DNA of 64,000 nucleotides from Corydoras sp. C115 (Eukaryota; Chordata; Actinopteri; Siluriformes; Callichthyidae). Shown here piece after piece: positions 22,045-35,481 of this stretch; within the stretch, counting starts at the first letter, position 1, and the number at the start of each line of letters is the position of its first letter. A program made the translations under genes and the position numbers. The stretch covers positions 342,501 through 406,500 of the forward strand of contig JAFMOC010000158.1 in NCBI GenBank assembly GCA_019802505.1, read 5' to 3'. The notes beneath the pieces were generated by a model. It ran no database searches, had not been told where the DNA came from, and was given only the letters and a program-made list of their open reading frames with translations.

Positions 22045-25000
22045 AAAAAAACCCACACAACGTGACCCATTTTTTGCAGTCACAACCACATTTTCTTTCC
22101 TTTTTTCAAACTTTACAGAACTAAGCTGAAGTGTAAGAAATCTGTGTCTTTGTGTAGGTAACCAGCAAGTTAATAGCGAGTAGGCAACATTTATAATAGA
22201 CACAGGAAATCCCTCCTAAAATTTTATGAGGGTCTGAGAGGTAACAAAGTAAATATGGATTGTTTTTGCTTCTATTGACCTTTAAACTATGTAGTTTGCT
22301 TTTTGTGTTTATATCTTGTTTATATCACAATCCACCAAAACAGTCTTGCCCAATTAATGGGAATGATTAAATTATTATTAAAAATATTAGTAAAAATATG
22401 TAACTGTACATCACTGAAATGTCACACTACTGATTGTGCTAACTGTTCTGAGAATCTCAGAAGAAAATATACATTTATTTGGTAAAGTCATTTATTTGTA
22501 TCTTAAAGGACTATATGCATTTATATATTTATGGAATTTGTAAGAGAAGATCATACAGATTAGATATATGATTAGCCAACAAGAAATTAAGACTGACTAC
22601 TTCACAAGGCTGATGAAAGGAGTTCATGTATTCGCTAATATGCAGTATAATCAGATATGTTGACCTAATTTACATTAAACAGTTAAACACACACAGGACG
22701 TGGTCACTATTTCATATTTGGCAGTATGAAATTTTGTGCTGTGACCTAAAGTGTGCTTGAAATTAAGTGAAACTTGTGAAGCATTAGTGAAAGCATTAAT
22801 ATGCAAGAGCCGTCAAGGAAAAGTCATATGTGAATAAATACTATTTAAAAAAGAATTATCTTAGTTTTTTTTTTTTTTTACCTGGGCCCTATTCACCTAC
22901 TGTTTTGGGTACAAATCCTTATTAGAGTCACAAAGGATTGAAATAAAATTCAGACTTGTAACCCTATGGGGCAATTACACATCTTAAAGAAAGCAGTGTT
23001 TTTGCTACTGTCGCTACTTTGCTACTGTTTAAAATGCTTTTCAAATAATCTAAAAACCGTGAAAGAATGTTTACAGATATAAATCGGTGCATGTTTACCT
23101 TAATTCATACATAAAAATCATACATTTCTTCTCATTCCTACAACTGTATTTAGACCATGTTGGGTAATTAGGTTACGTCTATAAAATATGTTACAAATAA
23201 TAACATCGTAAAAATGTCTGTGGCAAAAGCAAGCCAATTACTTTGATATGTAAGATTGCTCTATATGATTATATTGTATAGCACAATTGCAGTTGTGCAA
23301 CTTGTGTTTTTTAGTTTTATTTTGTGCAACACAGTATTCAACACTTAAATGAATGAATAAGGCACAAGCACCTATAAAGTGCCTAAATTGTACTCAAGTA
23401 TTTCAAACAACCCATTTAGTTACTGTAGCCCCATGACTAATTCATGATATGCAATAAATTATTTATTAAATTACATTGTAATTTAGGTACAATGTTGATA
23501 CAAATTAGATCAATATATTTGAAATGTTTTAAACAATTTTTTTTCTGCTGATCTAAACTGCTTGTATCAACCGTTGTTTCAGTTCAACTGCTGAGCCTTT
23601 ACACACATAAACATACAGCAAGAACTTCAGTGGCATTCATCTTCCTGTTTTCTCTTGCATTTGTCTTACAGGCTTTGTGCCCATATGTGTATGTCTCCGG
23701 CTAATTGCATTCATTTTTCTCTTTTGATCTACAAAAGTACAAAAACCATGAGTGTCTATTCAGAACTGTAAGCTCTAATAGCTTGGTCTCTAATTTATAA
23801 AAGATAATGTCTGATTGTGCATTTAGTTAAAAATATACAAAAAAGAAGTATTTAAAAAATATTTTATCCATTTAATGGTTATGTTAGCTAAAATAAATTC
23901 CCTTTAAGATGAAGTTCACTGCAATTGAATTCAAACATAAGCCACTACAGATGCTTTAGTTAGGTATGTCAGATTCCGATGCCGAAGTCCTTCTTGTCTG
24001 TCTATTGCATGATAACTTCTCAGAAATTACATAAAATATGGCACTGATAAGCATGCAACTACCATGATTGAAATTACATGATAGAGATTAATGAATTTGC
24101 TGCACAAACATGTTTAAACACTAACTATAATTTGCATACTCTACACCTGACCTGCATAGTACAGCCCTGGGGCTACATCTGTCCCTGTCATGACTGCATA
24201 AGAAAGTTAGAAATTGAATGTGAATAAGTATTCAGTATACACTTATGTACATTTATTTTTTTTTCATGCATAAACTTAAATTTCATAAATTGAATTCATA
24301 TTTGTCACTTTGAAAATGAAGACAAAGCAGTAGAAATACAATGCTTTTATTTAAAATTTTATTCAGCTTATTGGTTCAGGTCTCTGTAACAGTCATAGTT
24401 TTGTATGTGGCTTCTTAAGGAAATTAATTGCTGAGTTCTGGTTTACACTGTTAGATAATGAAAATAAATAAGTGTTCCATAGATTTTGTGTTGCAGCTGC
24501 CTGTCTGTGATGTTTGCAATCTTTTAAAATGAGAAAACATTGTTAATACTCAAGTACAAAAAACCCTACTTATTCTATTCTAGTTACATTTAGAGTTTTA
24601 GTTGCTTTTTAAAATGTCTCACTATTATTTTAGAAGAAAAGTGGGACAATTGGCTCATTTACTGTCTCATGACAAATGTTAGAAAACTTTGGTTTTATTA
24701 CATGTGCCTTCATTTTTTAACTGAATAAATGACTTGGCATGTTCTATACAGTTAACAAAGCACAGACAATCTGCACACCATAATTCATGATTACCAGTTA
24801 TTTACAAAATGTAACACAATGGAAAATAATACTATAATGTCGGTTTGTCAAGTCCATATAATCGCTTAAAGTGTTGTTTAAAATGTTCAAAGTGTACATT
24901 GCTGCTTACATCATTATTAAAATTTTAAGTTTGAGTACCAAGGGTTATCATTTAGGTTATCAAATCTGGATTTCTTCAAAAACGGAAATCTCAATCAATG

Positions 25001-25690
25001 GTTATGAGATCAGTGATCCAACATGGCCTACATCGACTGGCAGTATATTCGCCAGTAAATTTTTACACAATAAGGTAAAAGAGATTTTTAATATTGTCCT
25101 GGAATGTATACTTTTTGTATGAAATGCCACTTTGAACAGCTTTATAAATTATTAGCTCACATTTAAACCACCACGCCTCCAGTAGTTTATAAATTTGCAT
25201 TTGAGTTTGAATAAAAAAAACATTTTTGTGCAAAAGAAATTACAAATAGAAATAAAAAATACCCCCAGATTTGCTCACGTTCAATTTTAAGAGTTGCTAT
25301 GAGTTCATTTCATTTCATTTTTGAATATTTTTCATAAAGAACATAGAAAAACACAGACAACACAGTTCGGAAAAGTGAAATACCTTTCGGGAATAGTGAC
25401 TGCAACTTTTACCAAATTTACTTCACTTGTAGACACAACCCGTATAATACTGAATTTTAATATCAAACAATAGATGCAAAAACAGCAATAAATAAAACAT
25501 ACATTACCAATTATCAGCGTTTCAGACAACATGTGTTCAATGTACAGTACCACAGTGCAAGGTAAATTAAAGAACCCCACTGCGTGAGAGAACTTGAAAC
25601 TGCACGGCAGGCTGCCTCTGCCCACTCACTTAGCCGCTGATTGAAACAGCAGTCTCAGCTTGTTCTCTCAGTTCTCAACACATTTCTGTT
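21226..25690. other. Intergenic AT-rich desert between itm2c and gpr55
   Basis: No splice-supported gene was found. An A tract lies at 22011-22049. The 118-codon open frame at 21529-21885 has no family resemblance and no splice or start support. Confidence 0.6.
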
Positions 25691-25696
25691 TTTATT
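25691..25696 (-). other. Candidate gpr55 poly(A) signal
   Basis: AATAAA on the minus strand about 450 bp beyond the gpr55 stop. It is the first canonical hexamer I see downstream. Confidence 0.4.
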
Positions 25697-26148
25697 GGAA
25701 TGTATCCCAATCAAATGCCAATACCTGTATTGACAGTAAAGGCCATCATTAAAATATATCTGGCATCTTTGGTTTACATCTGATGGAGTATGAAACAGAA
25801 ACGTTAAAATGCCTCAACAGATTTGGGGTTTTAATAACTCTCATGATTTTTTGACTATTCATCTCTGAACTCTCAGTTCAACATGGCACACTCCAATTGC
25901 GTGAGAACAGCCCCTGACAGCATGCTGTGGTTTGCTGAATCTTTCTTACTTTTAGTTCAGCTTAAAAGGTGCTCCAAATGTTTAAATTAACATAAAAGGC
26001 AAAGAATTAAATGCTCTATTTTAAATTAAATGCTCTTTGTTTAGTCAGTTTAAGTGTCTGCTAAAAAGAATTGTCCTATCAACACCAAATGAATATATAA
26101 AAGTCTGTACATTATAAATAACAGGTGTAATAAACTAATGTTCTTCTG

Positions 26149-27079
26149 TTATCCATCAGAGGTACTGAAAGTCCTTATCTTGATGGATTGTCTGAGCCGG
26201 TCTCCACTTGCACGTACTTCTTTAGCTATAAAATAGTAGCATATGGCATCCAGGCAGCATGTGATGTTGGCCAGGCTCATAGCCACCTGCACAAACAGGG
26301 AGATGCTTTGCACAGTATCACAATCTGTGATTGTTTTGCTGCGCACAAGATACTGAAGAAATATTGCCACGTGACACGGTGTGAAAGGCACAAGAAAAGC
26401 ACACAGACTGCTTTGGATAATCCGGATGCCAGCTTGTTTCTGAGGACTTGGGCTGGTTTTTGTTTCTCGCAGGGCGCGGATGCTTAAGGCCGAACATGTT
26501 ATTAGCACTACAGCAGGAAGCAGGAAACCAAAGATCTCCAGGCACCCGATAAGTGCTGAGTGCCATCCTTTATCAGAAAACTCGTGGAAGCAGTGGAACA
26601 ATTCATCGCCCTGCTTTCGGAAGGTGTAGACAGGTGAAGTTGCTGCTATCACAACTATCCAAATCACCACGCACACAATTACAGCCCTTTTTTTGGATCG
26701 TTTGTATTTGGCATGAAAAGGGTGGCAAATGGCAATGTAACGGTCCACTGATATAACCACGATTATAAAAATGCTCCCATACATTGCCAGGAAGTATAAG
26801 CTCTCCAGAAAGGAACAGAACATTTTCTTGTCAGATTTCCAAAAGTTGTTTGAGGCATGCATCTTAAAAGGCAGCTGAAGAAGCAAGAGCAGGTCCATCA
26901 GAGCCAAGTTGGTCATGTAGATGGTGGATTCTGTCCATTTCTTAAGGATCTTGCAGAACACCAGAAGTGCGATGATGTTTAGAATGAGGCCGAATACGAA
27001 AATTGGAATGTAGACGGCCAGCTCCAGAGACTGAACAAGATTATTCACCTCAACTTTTATACACTCATTCTGGAAGTTT
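26149..27079 (-). CDS. gpr55: gpr55 main coding exon
   Basis: Acceptor T(n)CCAG ends at 27080. The exon carries all seven membrane segments and the stop. Confidence 0.95.
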
Positions 27080-27439
27080 CTGGAAAAAAAAAAAAAAAAG
27101 TGTTTGTATAAGTCTTACTTATCTCCACTTTTCTCACACCTACTCAATGCTAGTGTTACAGCTTTATGACTATAAAGCAGGATGAGCAATACTGCTGAAT
27201 GTTGCATCATCATTCAGTTTACTCGAGGATTTCTGTTACCAGAAATGTGTCAGATATAATTAGAATTTTTTTTAGTCGTCAGTCAACAAATTCAAATTTA
27301 AATATATTGTGTACACAAGCATTTAAATCAAGCAGCTGAGTTCTATACAGAATGGAAACATTTTTATTTCCTCAGAACAAACTGAAACTGTGATAGTGTA
27401 GTGCACCAAAAAGACTTACCTTTGAGTTGTGTTAATCAT
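26149..27439 (-). CDS. gpr55: G protein-coupled receptor 55, two coding exons, complete
   Basis: Exons 27439-27420 and 27079-26149 join in phase 2 to 316 aa (human 319). The protein begins MINTTQRNFQNECIKVEV, so the true N-terminus is upstream of the GTG at 27048 that a plain frame scan reports. It has seven hydrophobic segments, a TM2 LPFKM motif (Lys79), TM3 Cys95 paired with ECL2 Cys170, DRY at 119-121, PFTPCH in TM6 and CCLDAICYYF in TM7. N3-T-T is an N-glycosylation sequon. GPR55 is a plasma-membrane receptor for lysophosphatidylinositol that signals through G12/13 and Gq. The alignment with human GPR55 from memory is good along the full length. It lies convergent with itm2c, as in the human pair. 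Confidence 0.95.
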
Positions 27440-27466
27440 AGTTTTCGAGTTAAAAATGTGGGCGTC
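27420..27466 (-). CDS. gpr55: gpr55 small exon with the start codon
   Basis: Acceptor TGTTGCAG precedes 27466 and donor GTAAGT follows 27420. Only the last 20 nt (27439-27420) are coding: ATG ATT AAC ACA ACT CAA AG. A lies at -3 of the ATG. Joining to 27079 keeps the frame and restores the family's N-terminal length. Confidence 0.88.
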
Positions 27467-29275
27467 CTGCAACAACAGATTCATCAATGGTTTATTGCTT
27501 TTATTGCTGAGAAAATAGCAATCAGCGACTGACTGGATAGCATTCAATAAAACATTCAAATATGACAAAAAAAAATGTACAAACAAGAACAACTCTAGAT
27601 GAAGATTACTAAAGTAAGGAGGTTAATCTTAACATCAACAAATTTCACCAATCATAGTATTTTTTATTTGCAGTTCTATAAAAGTCTATCGTGGAAAGTT
27701 TCGTAGAGCATCAGCAATCATGTGAACATTGCACTAACAATGTGACAAGTTTTTTTTAACCACAAATGTCTCACTGACAACTGCATAACAAAATACAAGA
27801 TTATACGTGTCAATAAAATAAAAAAATTATTTGTGAACTGTAATAGTGACAGCAATCAACTTAACGCTTTATTCTTCAGAAATATCGTAAATATAAAACA
27901 AAACACTGCTCACATTGTACTGAAACTAAAGTATGAATCAGAGTCACGCATCATCAGCTCTTTTTCCTCTTTTTGCATGGCGTATATTGCAACTCATGTC
28001 ATTATCGAAATTTTGGAAGCCTCTTCTGTCTATTCTACAAATGTCTAATATTAGTCACATTTATGTCTCTTGATTATGCCATGTGACTTTCATGTGAATG
28101 CATGTAATTGCATTTATACAGGCTACAAAATAAAAGTGTTCATGACTGTTTATTAAAAGGAGATGTATTAAATTGGTTTGACATTATAATTATATCCTTT
28201 GATAAACCAACACAGCCAACACATCCAATTAATGTCCTTTACTAAAACTTTTAGTTATTACGGTGATGAACATTATAATGTATTTAACATTTATGAAACA
28301 TATAGCAATCTATAACCTTGAAATTTGATTAAAACACAGAACAGTTTCTAACAAAACTAAATTAAAGAACCTCTCAATATTGATGACAATGCTCATGTTT
28401 TCTAAAAGAAACAATAAATTTGTAACTGTGTACTGTGTTTTATGGGAATTCAATGCTTTTAAACACTGAAAGTACACTACTGTATTTTTAAATAAACTTT
28501 TATATGAAATAAACTAGGCTACTTTCCCAAGGTGTTTTCCAACTTTTTGCTTTAAAAATGCTGCTATCTTCCTATTTTGGATATACAACTCAAAATATAA
28601 GCGTAACAAAGTAATTAATGATAATTCAACAGTAGTTCACCAGTTAAATATGCACAAGCTACAGACATGTTTTAAAATCCAGTTGTTTTTAGAGGTAAGG
28701 CTGATTGCTCTGCATTTGCAGCATGTGGATTATTTTTCATGAATTTATTGCTATATTTAACAAAATTAAGTTATTTAATCACGGAATGCATTAAATCAAA
28801 ATGTTCAAAGTACACATTTACGTACTTGAAAACATTTAAAGCATTTACAATTCTATTAGTAAAGTAGTGTCATGTATTTTTTAATTTTTTTAAATAATTA
28901 AATGGTGCAAAGTCAATGTAAAAAAATATTGTTAAATTGACTTTACACTATTTATTTATTTATGAAATTTATTATACTACCTAAAGGATCCTGTGTATAT
29001 AGTGATTACCTGTTATCATTAACAATTTTTTACATTTAATATTTAGCTACATTTATCTTGTGTGTTGCAGTTTAAATAAAAATAACCTTCATTGTGTGTG
29101 AAAAAGCATTTTATCGTTATAAGTGTGGAAACCACTTTCAGATCAAAAACAGGAACTACATATTCTCATACAAAATTAATCACAAAAACCTAACCACTAC
29201 TTGTACTTTTTCCATGTTTACAAAGTAACAATAAGCTCTTCTTAAAACTTGGGTTTGTACAAATGGTGTATTCAC
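27467..29275. other. Likely gpr55 intron 1
   Basis: AT-rich with no recognisable element. It depends on the 5' UTR exon call at 29281. Confidence 0.45.
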
Positions 29276-29280
29276 TTACC

Positions 29281-29402
29281 TAGACGTGTGCAAGTGATCT
29301 GAATCTGTCACTGTCCTGAAAGCAGACTGCGGTGTCAGATGAAAACACTTCTTCTTTTAAAGTATGCAACCACATCCTTGCCAACAGACACCTACTTATA
29401 AT
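29281..29402 (-). promoter_or_regulatory. Likely gpr55 5' UTR exon and TATA box
   Basis: On the minus strand, ATTATAAG (29402-29395) is followed about 30 bp later by the presumed start. The exon would end at 29281 with a consensus GTAAGT donor. There is no ATG-bearing family match in it, so it is called non-coding. Inferred from signals only. Confidence 0.5.
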
Positions 29403-31125
29403 GTCCTTGGCTGTGTAACCTGCAAGACTTGTTTAGAAAAACAAGTTTATGTCAATCAAGTATAAATGTCAATTATGCGTTTTTAATTTGAGTGACAGGT
29501 TTATTGGTTAAGTGGATTTTTAGCATAGCCAGTTCAATACACATGGACCTATGTGAACAACTACACAACCGAAAGGATAAATAACCATTGTGCAAGCAAT
29601 TACCGACATTGTGTTTACATATTATGTGCAGCAATTAGTGAATTTTGTTTAACTTCATGCTCTACGTTTATTCTGCAAGGTTTTACACTTGGTCTTTATA
29701 CCACGGTTGTGTGACTAATGATGACAGTCAGCTTGTTATGTGCGGAATGCTACCAGTAATCCATCTTAAAAAAACTTTCACTTCGCTGCACCTTCAGGTC
29801 CAGTACAATGTAGTTGAACAAGGACATGCTTTCCAGTGAAAAGGTGAGTTTCGCAACTACAAACATACAATTTTGAAAAATCATGAAACGATATTTCATA
29901 AATCTCTTTTTATATATAATTGTTGTTGTTACAGTTTTATAATAATTTCTGTTCAAGAAAGCAGTGAAAATTGCTCTGAAAAACTGGTAAGTGGAAATAT
30001 TTGACATCAGCTGAAACTATGACACTCTTGCACACTTAAAAATTTTACGCTTACCAATAACCTGTTTACACACAGACAGCATCCCACAATGAAACACAAA
30101 ACATGCATTGAACCCTACACCACACAGTGCAAATGAGGCACCGAGGGTATATTTATGGCCTCAATGCCACAGTATTTTGCTTTACATGTAATGAATGTGG
30201 AAGTAAATCAATTTTAATGCCCCTGCAGAAAGAATATTTACTAGCTTACAAACTGTTGTAAGCATTCAAGCATTTACATTAGTACAACTAGCATTTTTGG
30301 CAATGGGTGGGGTGTATGAGGAAGCTCACATTTCTATTGCTGAAGAAAATGTGCCAAGTGAGATTTTTGTTGAATTATAAAAAAGGCAAGTGAGAATGCA
30401 TCAGTGACTTGAAAGTAGTTTCAGTATAATAACTGCTTCTTCAAGAACACTATAGACTAAAAACCATCTATACTGGTACTATATTTACTAATAGTATCAT
30501 ACTATTTTTACCATAAAGATTTAATTAACAGCAATAATAATCACAATAATCATCATGGTGATAGATTTGCATGATTGATCCTAAAAACACTAAAATGTCT
30601 ACAGTCATATATGGAGAAAAAAAAAAAAAATAATAAACATAACATCTAATTAAAAGAAGCATTTCGTGTCCTGAGAAGATCATTTTAATTGGATGGCAGG
30701 GTGGTACAGTGTGGATGGTGAGCTTGACGCCCAGAAAGTGTTTACATGTTCTCTCCGTGTGGGTTTTCTTTAGGCGCTCGTATTTCATCCCACACTTTAA
30801 AGACCTAATTCTGGTGAGTTGTAATAAGTCAGATGTGCACATCATACAATGCCTTCTGCAAATACCGTCACCCCTAGTAAAAATGAAATAATTTTTTGAA
30901 ATAATTCCATTAAATTGACCACAAACAATCATAATCCACCATTATGCTTCACAGTGATCGAGAGACAGCTATCTGCATGGCTTCATGTCTGTGCCTAACT
31001 GACCTCTGGTGTTTGTTGCCAAAACGCTTTATTTTATTCTCTTTTAACATCAACAGAATTTCCTGTAACATCAGGAAAATGGGAAGGGTTTACGCTTTTT
31101 GGCCCCTTACAATAAAGCAAACCTC
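29403..31125. other. Intergenic DNA
   Basis: A very degraded SINE-like head and body at about 30692-30800 (GGCAGGGTGGTACAGTG, then TGTTCTCTCCGTGTGGG) is the only recognisable element. The 135-codon minus frame at 30525-30932 overlaps it and is not supported. Confidence 0.5.
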
Positions 31126-31137
31126 TTTAACAAACTT

Positions 31138-31480
31138 TCATTAATTCATTCATTATCTCCCGCTTCATCCTCTATTAGGGTCGCGGTGGGGTTCCCCATG
31201 CCCATCCAGGGGAGAACGTCCCAGGCGCCGGCCAGATAGACCCAGGACAGGCCGCCAATCCATCGCTGGGTACACACTCAAACACACTCTATATGGGGCA
31301 ATTTAGAGAACTCAATTAACTTGATCCATGTTTTTGGACTGTGGGAGGAAACCGGAGAACCCGGAGGAAACCCACGCGGACACGGGGAGAACATGGAAAC
31401 TCCACCCAGATGGGGATTCGAAGCGGGAATCCCTAGCGCTGAGAGGCAAACGTGCTAACCACTAAGCCACCGTGCCGCCT
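31138..31480 (-). mobile_element. SINE copy with perfect target duplication
   Basis: TTTAACAAACTT at 31126-31137 and 31481-31492. Full length. Confidence 0.94.
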
Positions 31481-32035
31481 TTTAACAAACTTATAAGATT
31501 ATATTATGTTGCTGAAGCCAAAGAGATCTAAGAAACCTAATTTGGTATTGTCCAAATTATTCAGCTGTGACCAGTTGATTTGTCACAAAGTAAAGTTTTA
31601 ACATCACCAGTTGTTTTACACTTGTTTAGTTAAAACTGCTTAGATATTATCTTGTAGACACTTCCTGTTTTCTGGTCTTTCATTCAGTAAGGAATGAGTA
31701 AGATCTTTTGATCTGAGATGTTACCTCATATTTTATCTCAGTGAAAACGGCTGTCATGACTAACTGAGAGACAGTATAAATCAGATAAACTTCAAAACAG
31801 AAAAGAAGGACTGGGAATGTACTTCTGTTAGCAGTGCCTGCATCTCCTCAGTAAGGAAAGTGGCTATTGGCTGTCCTAAAAGTTGCTAAATGACATCTTA
31901 ACCTAATTTGCATAATAGTCAACTTGCGTCTATTGGAAGCTGCAGATTAAAGAAATAACCTTATGGGAGAGAAAAAGGTGAGTAAAAACACCCAGATTAT
32001 GTCAAAACTACAAATAAAATTTTCTAGGTTTTATA

Positions 32036-32105
32036 TATATATATATATATGTATAAAATAAAACATATAAAAATATATATATTATATATATATATAAAAT
32101 ATATA
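32036..32105. repeat. Imperfect (TA)n tract
   Basis: TA runs broken by AAA and GT. Confidence 0.9.
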
Positions 32106-32318
32106 AAAAGAGTATAATGGAACGTTCCAAAAAAATTTGGAACATTGAGAGTAGTAGATGTCCAGGATAATTCTAAAAGATTTATCAGGTTGAGGTACAG
32201 ACTGTTCCTGCAAATTGTCAGATCATTTAAGACTTCACAAATAAGTTCAGAGAAATGTGTCTTAACACTGAAATGTTAGACTTTTTACTGAGAGATAATG
32301 TTGCTTTAAATATGTTGG

Positions 32319-32575
32319 CAGTGTTGGACAAGCAACTTGTAAAATGTAGCTAAGCTGTTAGTTACTCGGCCAAAAAAATGAAGCTTCACTACAGAAAATG
32401 TACCACCCATAAAAATATAGCAAGCTAAGTTACACAAATATGGAAAAAGTAACTTAACTAGTTGCGAGTCTCCAAACGTCGCTAGATTTGTCGCTAGTTG
32501 CTTTTTAAAATAAGTCTTCAGAGGGTCTGAAAAGTCACTAAATATAGTGTCAAAGTCAGTTAGTTGGCATCACTG
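32319..32575. mobile_element. Degraded hAT-like non-autonomous element(s)
   Basis: GGCAGTGTTGGACAAG at left and GTTGGCATCACTGTC at right are partly inverse. The interior TCGCTAGATTTGTCGCTAG and GGGTCTGAAAAGTCACTAAA match, from memory, a common fish CAGTGTTGCCAAC-type hAT MITE. There may be two fused remnants. Confidence 0.5.
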
Positions 32576-33675
32576 TCTATTAGATTTTATACCAAGTAAA
32601 ATTTAACATTGACAACAATCGTGACTTGAAATGTTAAAGACTTAAGTGTTTCTCAAACCATTTTAGTATTAATAGTTTTTCTTCTTTTAAATTGAAGAAT
32701 AAAAAGAGCATGTTACACATTGTACACGTTTTTTTTTTTTGTCATGTCAGTATTTGTGCAAAAGAGAAAATATGGCATGAATTGATAAAATAAATCAATA
32801 AGGAATTGAATTAAAATGTTGGGAAAATAGTTGAAAAAAGGGGAGTACAGTTAACAGACGGGCATGGTTAAATGACTTCCACATATAAACTAACCCTAGA
32901 AAAGCAGGTTTTGTCTGTACATTAGGCCTACACTTGCCATTATTGTGTGTTCTTCTCTGTTTGTTTAGGTATACAACAGTGAAACAGCAGATATGAAACT
33001 TTAGTTCCGTATTTATCACCACTGGTCCTGTTAATAGTCTATTGTGCACAAAATGCACGTTATTGTCCATTTGAGCACCAATAATCAAGAAATTCATAAA
33101 GGATTAGTGAATAAAGGTTTTTCTCATTTAGTTTTACACTTAGGTTAGGTTAGATAATTTAAAATGTATGTTTAAATTGATGGAAATTAGTAAATATCTT
33201 AAATATTTTAATAAGAAATGCTGCCCAAATCAAACTACAGAACAGTTTCAGACTTTTCCATTAAAAAAATGTAAATCAGCACCTAATAGATAGGGCAACA
33301 AGCCAGTGCTGATATGAATATGCATGAACTGAATCGTTTGTTATCCATACAGTAATGATATAAATATTTATGGAGGTATTTGTGCAGGTCAATTTATTAT
33401 GGTTTCTATAATATTTCTCCTTTACAATAATATTAAAGGTAAAGTGGCTTTAATAAATATATGTAAGCAGTTTAGTTAATTCCACAGTCGAATTGCTGCA
33501 CATTATTATTTAAACATCAAATCAATTATTGTTGCCATTGTGTGTTGCACAGATGAACCATAGTGTGAAAGAGCTAATAATATATTTATAAAGACAATAA
33601 TGTATTTGATAAAAAAGGTTTAGGGCAAACATTTTTGTACAGTTAGGTGCTGCTTGTTTTTGAGTTTATTGTATT

Positions 33676-33932
33676 ATTAACCCTCGAGTGGGGTCGGGTT
33701 GGTTCCTCATGCCCATCTAGGGAATGTTGGGAAGATACACCAATCTGCCAATCTATTGCTGGGCACACACTCACTCACACAGACTTACAATATAAAGGAA
33801 ATTTAGTGCAGCCAATTCACCTTAAATCTATGCTTTTGGGAGGAAACCGAAAAACCCTGAGAAAACCCACACGGACAAGGGGAACTCCACCATGTACAAC
33901 ATATGGGGATTCGAACCTGGATACCAGCTATA
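33676..33932 (-). mobile_element. SINE copy, divergent
   Basis: Body blocks (CATGCCCATCTAGGG, GGGCACACACTCACTCACAC, GGGAGGAAACCGAAAAACCC) and a B-box remnant GGGGATTCGAACC remain. Confidence 0.75.
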
Positions 33933-34419
33933 CTCAAAACAACTCAACACTTAAAGGCAATTTAACATCTTCAGTGAAACTTACACATCTTTCTACTGTG
34001 AAAGTAGAAGAAAAAAAAACATTCAGAATTAGGACTTGCAAACATGATATAAAAAGAGACTCAGGAAATGAAACCAGGACCCTGTTCCTGTGAGGTCACA
34101 CTAACACCCTATTTTACTGCCCACATGTGTATGTTGATTAACAGAAATGTATGCTGATATTACTTTATTTTCGTTTCATTTTGATTAGCCACCCTGACAA
34201 GTATTAATTGGTGTAACCCTTTCACGCTCCACAGGCTTTTTGATACATCATTTAAAGTAGTGCTCTAATTTTCTATGAGTTGCTTCTTATTTCTTTAGAA
34301 AGAATCAGGGTAATGTGTATATGTAAATTGTTAAGGGCATGGCAAATCAAGTAAATATAACTGATGAACTGGGTAAAGTTTTTTTTTCTTGGACCAACAA
34401 TGTTTTTTTTTTTCTTGGC

Positions 34420-34752
34420 TTAGTGGTTTAGCACGTTCGCCTCTCAGCGCTAGGGATTCCTGGTTCGAATCCCCATCTGGGTGGAGTTTCCATGTTCTCC
34501 CTGTGTCTGCGTGGGTTTCCTCCGGGTTCTCTGATTTCCTCCAACAGTCCAAAAACATGGATCAAGTCAATTGAATTCTTAAAATTGTCCCATATAGAGT
34601 GTGTGTGTGTGAGTGAGTGTGTGCCCGGCGATGGATTGGCGCCCTGTCCTGGGTCTATTTGCCCAGCGCCCGAGACGTTCTCCCCCGGATGGGCATGGGG
34701 AACCCCACCGCGACCCTAATACAGGATAAAGCGGGAGATAATGAATGAATGA
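34420..34752 (+). mobile_element. SINE, left outer arm of palindrome
   Basis: Head-truncated at GGCTTAGTGG, with A and B boxes and (TGAA)n tail present. Confidence 0.9.
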
Positions 34753-34917
34753 CCAACAAAAATCCAAAGATCGCACTGTACCGTAAACCAATGAGAGTAT
34801 GGGTTTATATTGTCCTTTACTATATTGCTGAAAAATTAAATGGCATGGGTTTAGGGTTTCAGGGTGACAAAAACGTCCAGATTGTGAAATTCGAGGGACA
34901 CACGCGGGTGTAAAGTT

Positions 34918-35145
34918 CATTCATTATCCCCCGCTTTATCCTCTATTAGGGTCGCGGTGGGGTTCCCCATGCCTATCCAGGGGAGAACATCTCGGGCGCT
35001 GGGCAGATAACCCAGGACAGGGCGCCAATCAATCGCTGGGCACACACTCACACAGACACACTCTCTCTATATGGGGCAATTTTGAGAATTCAATCGACTT
35101 GATCCATGTTTTTGGACTGTGGGAGGAAACCGGAGAACTCGGAGG
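34918..35145 (-). mobile_element. Partial SINE, left inner arm
   Basis: Tail to GGAGGAAACCGGAGAACTC, cut at the palindrome centre. Confidence 0.88.
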
Positions 35146-35312
35146 TTCTCATATAGAGTGTGTCTGTGTCAGTGAGTGTGTGCCCAGCGATGGATTGGCG
35201 CCCTGTCCTGGGGCTATCTGCCCAGCGCCCGAGACGTTCTCCCCTGGATGGGCATGGGGAACCCCACCGCGACCCTAATAGAGGATAAAGCGGGAGATAA
35301 TGAATGAATGAA
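35146..35312 (+). mobile_element. Partial SINE, right inner arm
   Basis: It starts at TTCTCATATAGAGTGTG and ends in the TGAA tail. About 65 bp present in the opposite arm is missing here. Confidence 0.88.
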
Positions 35313-35481
35313 TGAACTTTACACCCGCGTGTGTCCCTCAATTTCACAATCTGGACGTTTTTGTCACCCTGAAACCCCAAACCCATTCCATTTCATTTTT
35401 CAGCAATACAGTAAAGGACAATATAAACCCATAGTCTCATTGGTTTACGGTACAGTGCGATGTTTGGATTTTTGTTGGTCA

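Noticed and set aside
30525..30932. 135-codon minus frame MIVCGQFNGI
   Set aside because: It overlaps a degraded SINE remnant and low-complexity sequence. No family match.
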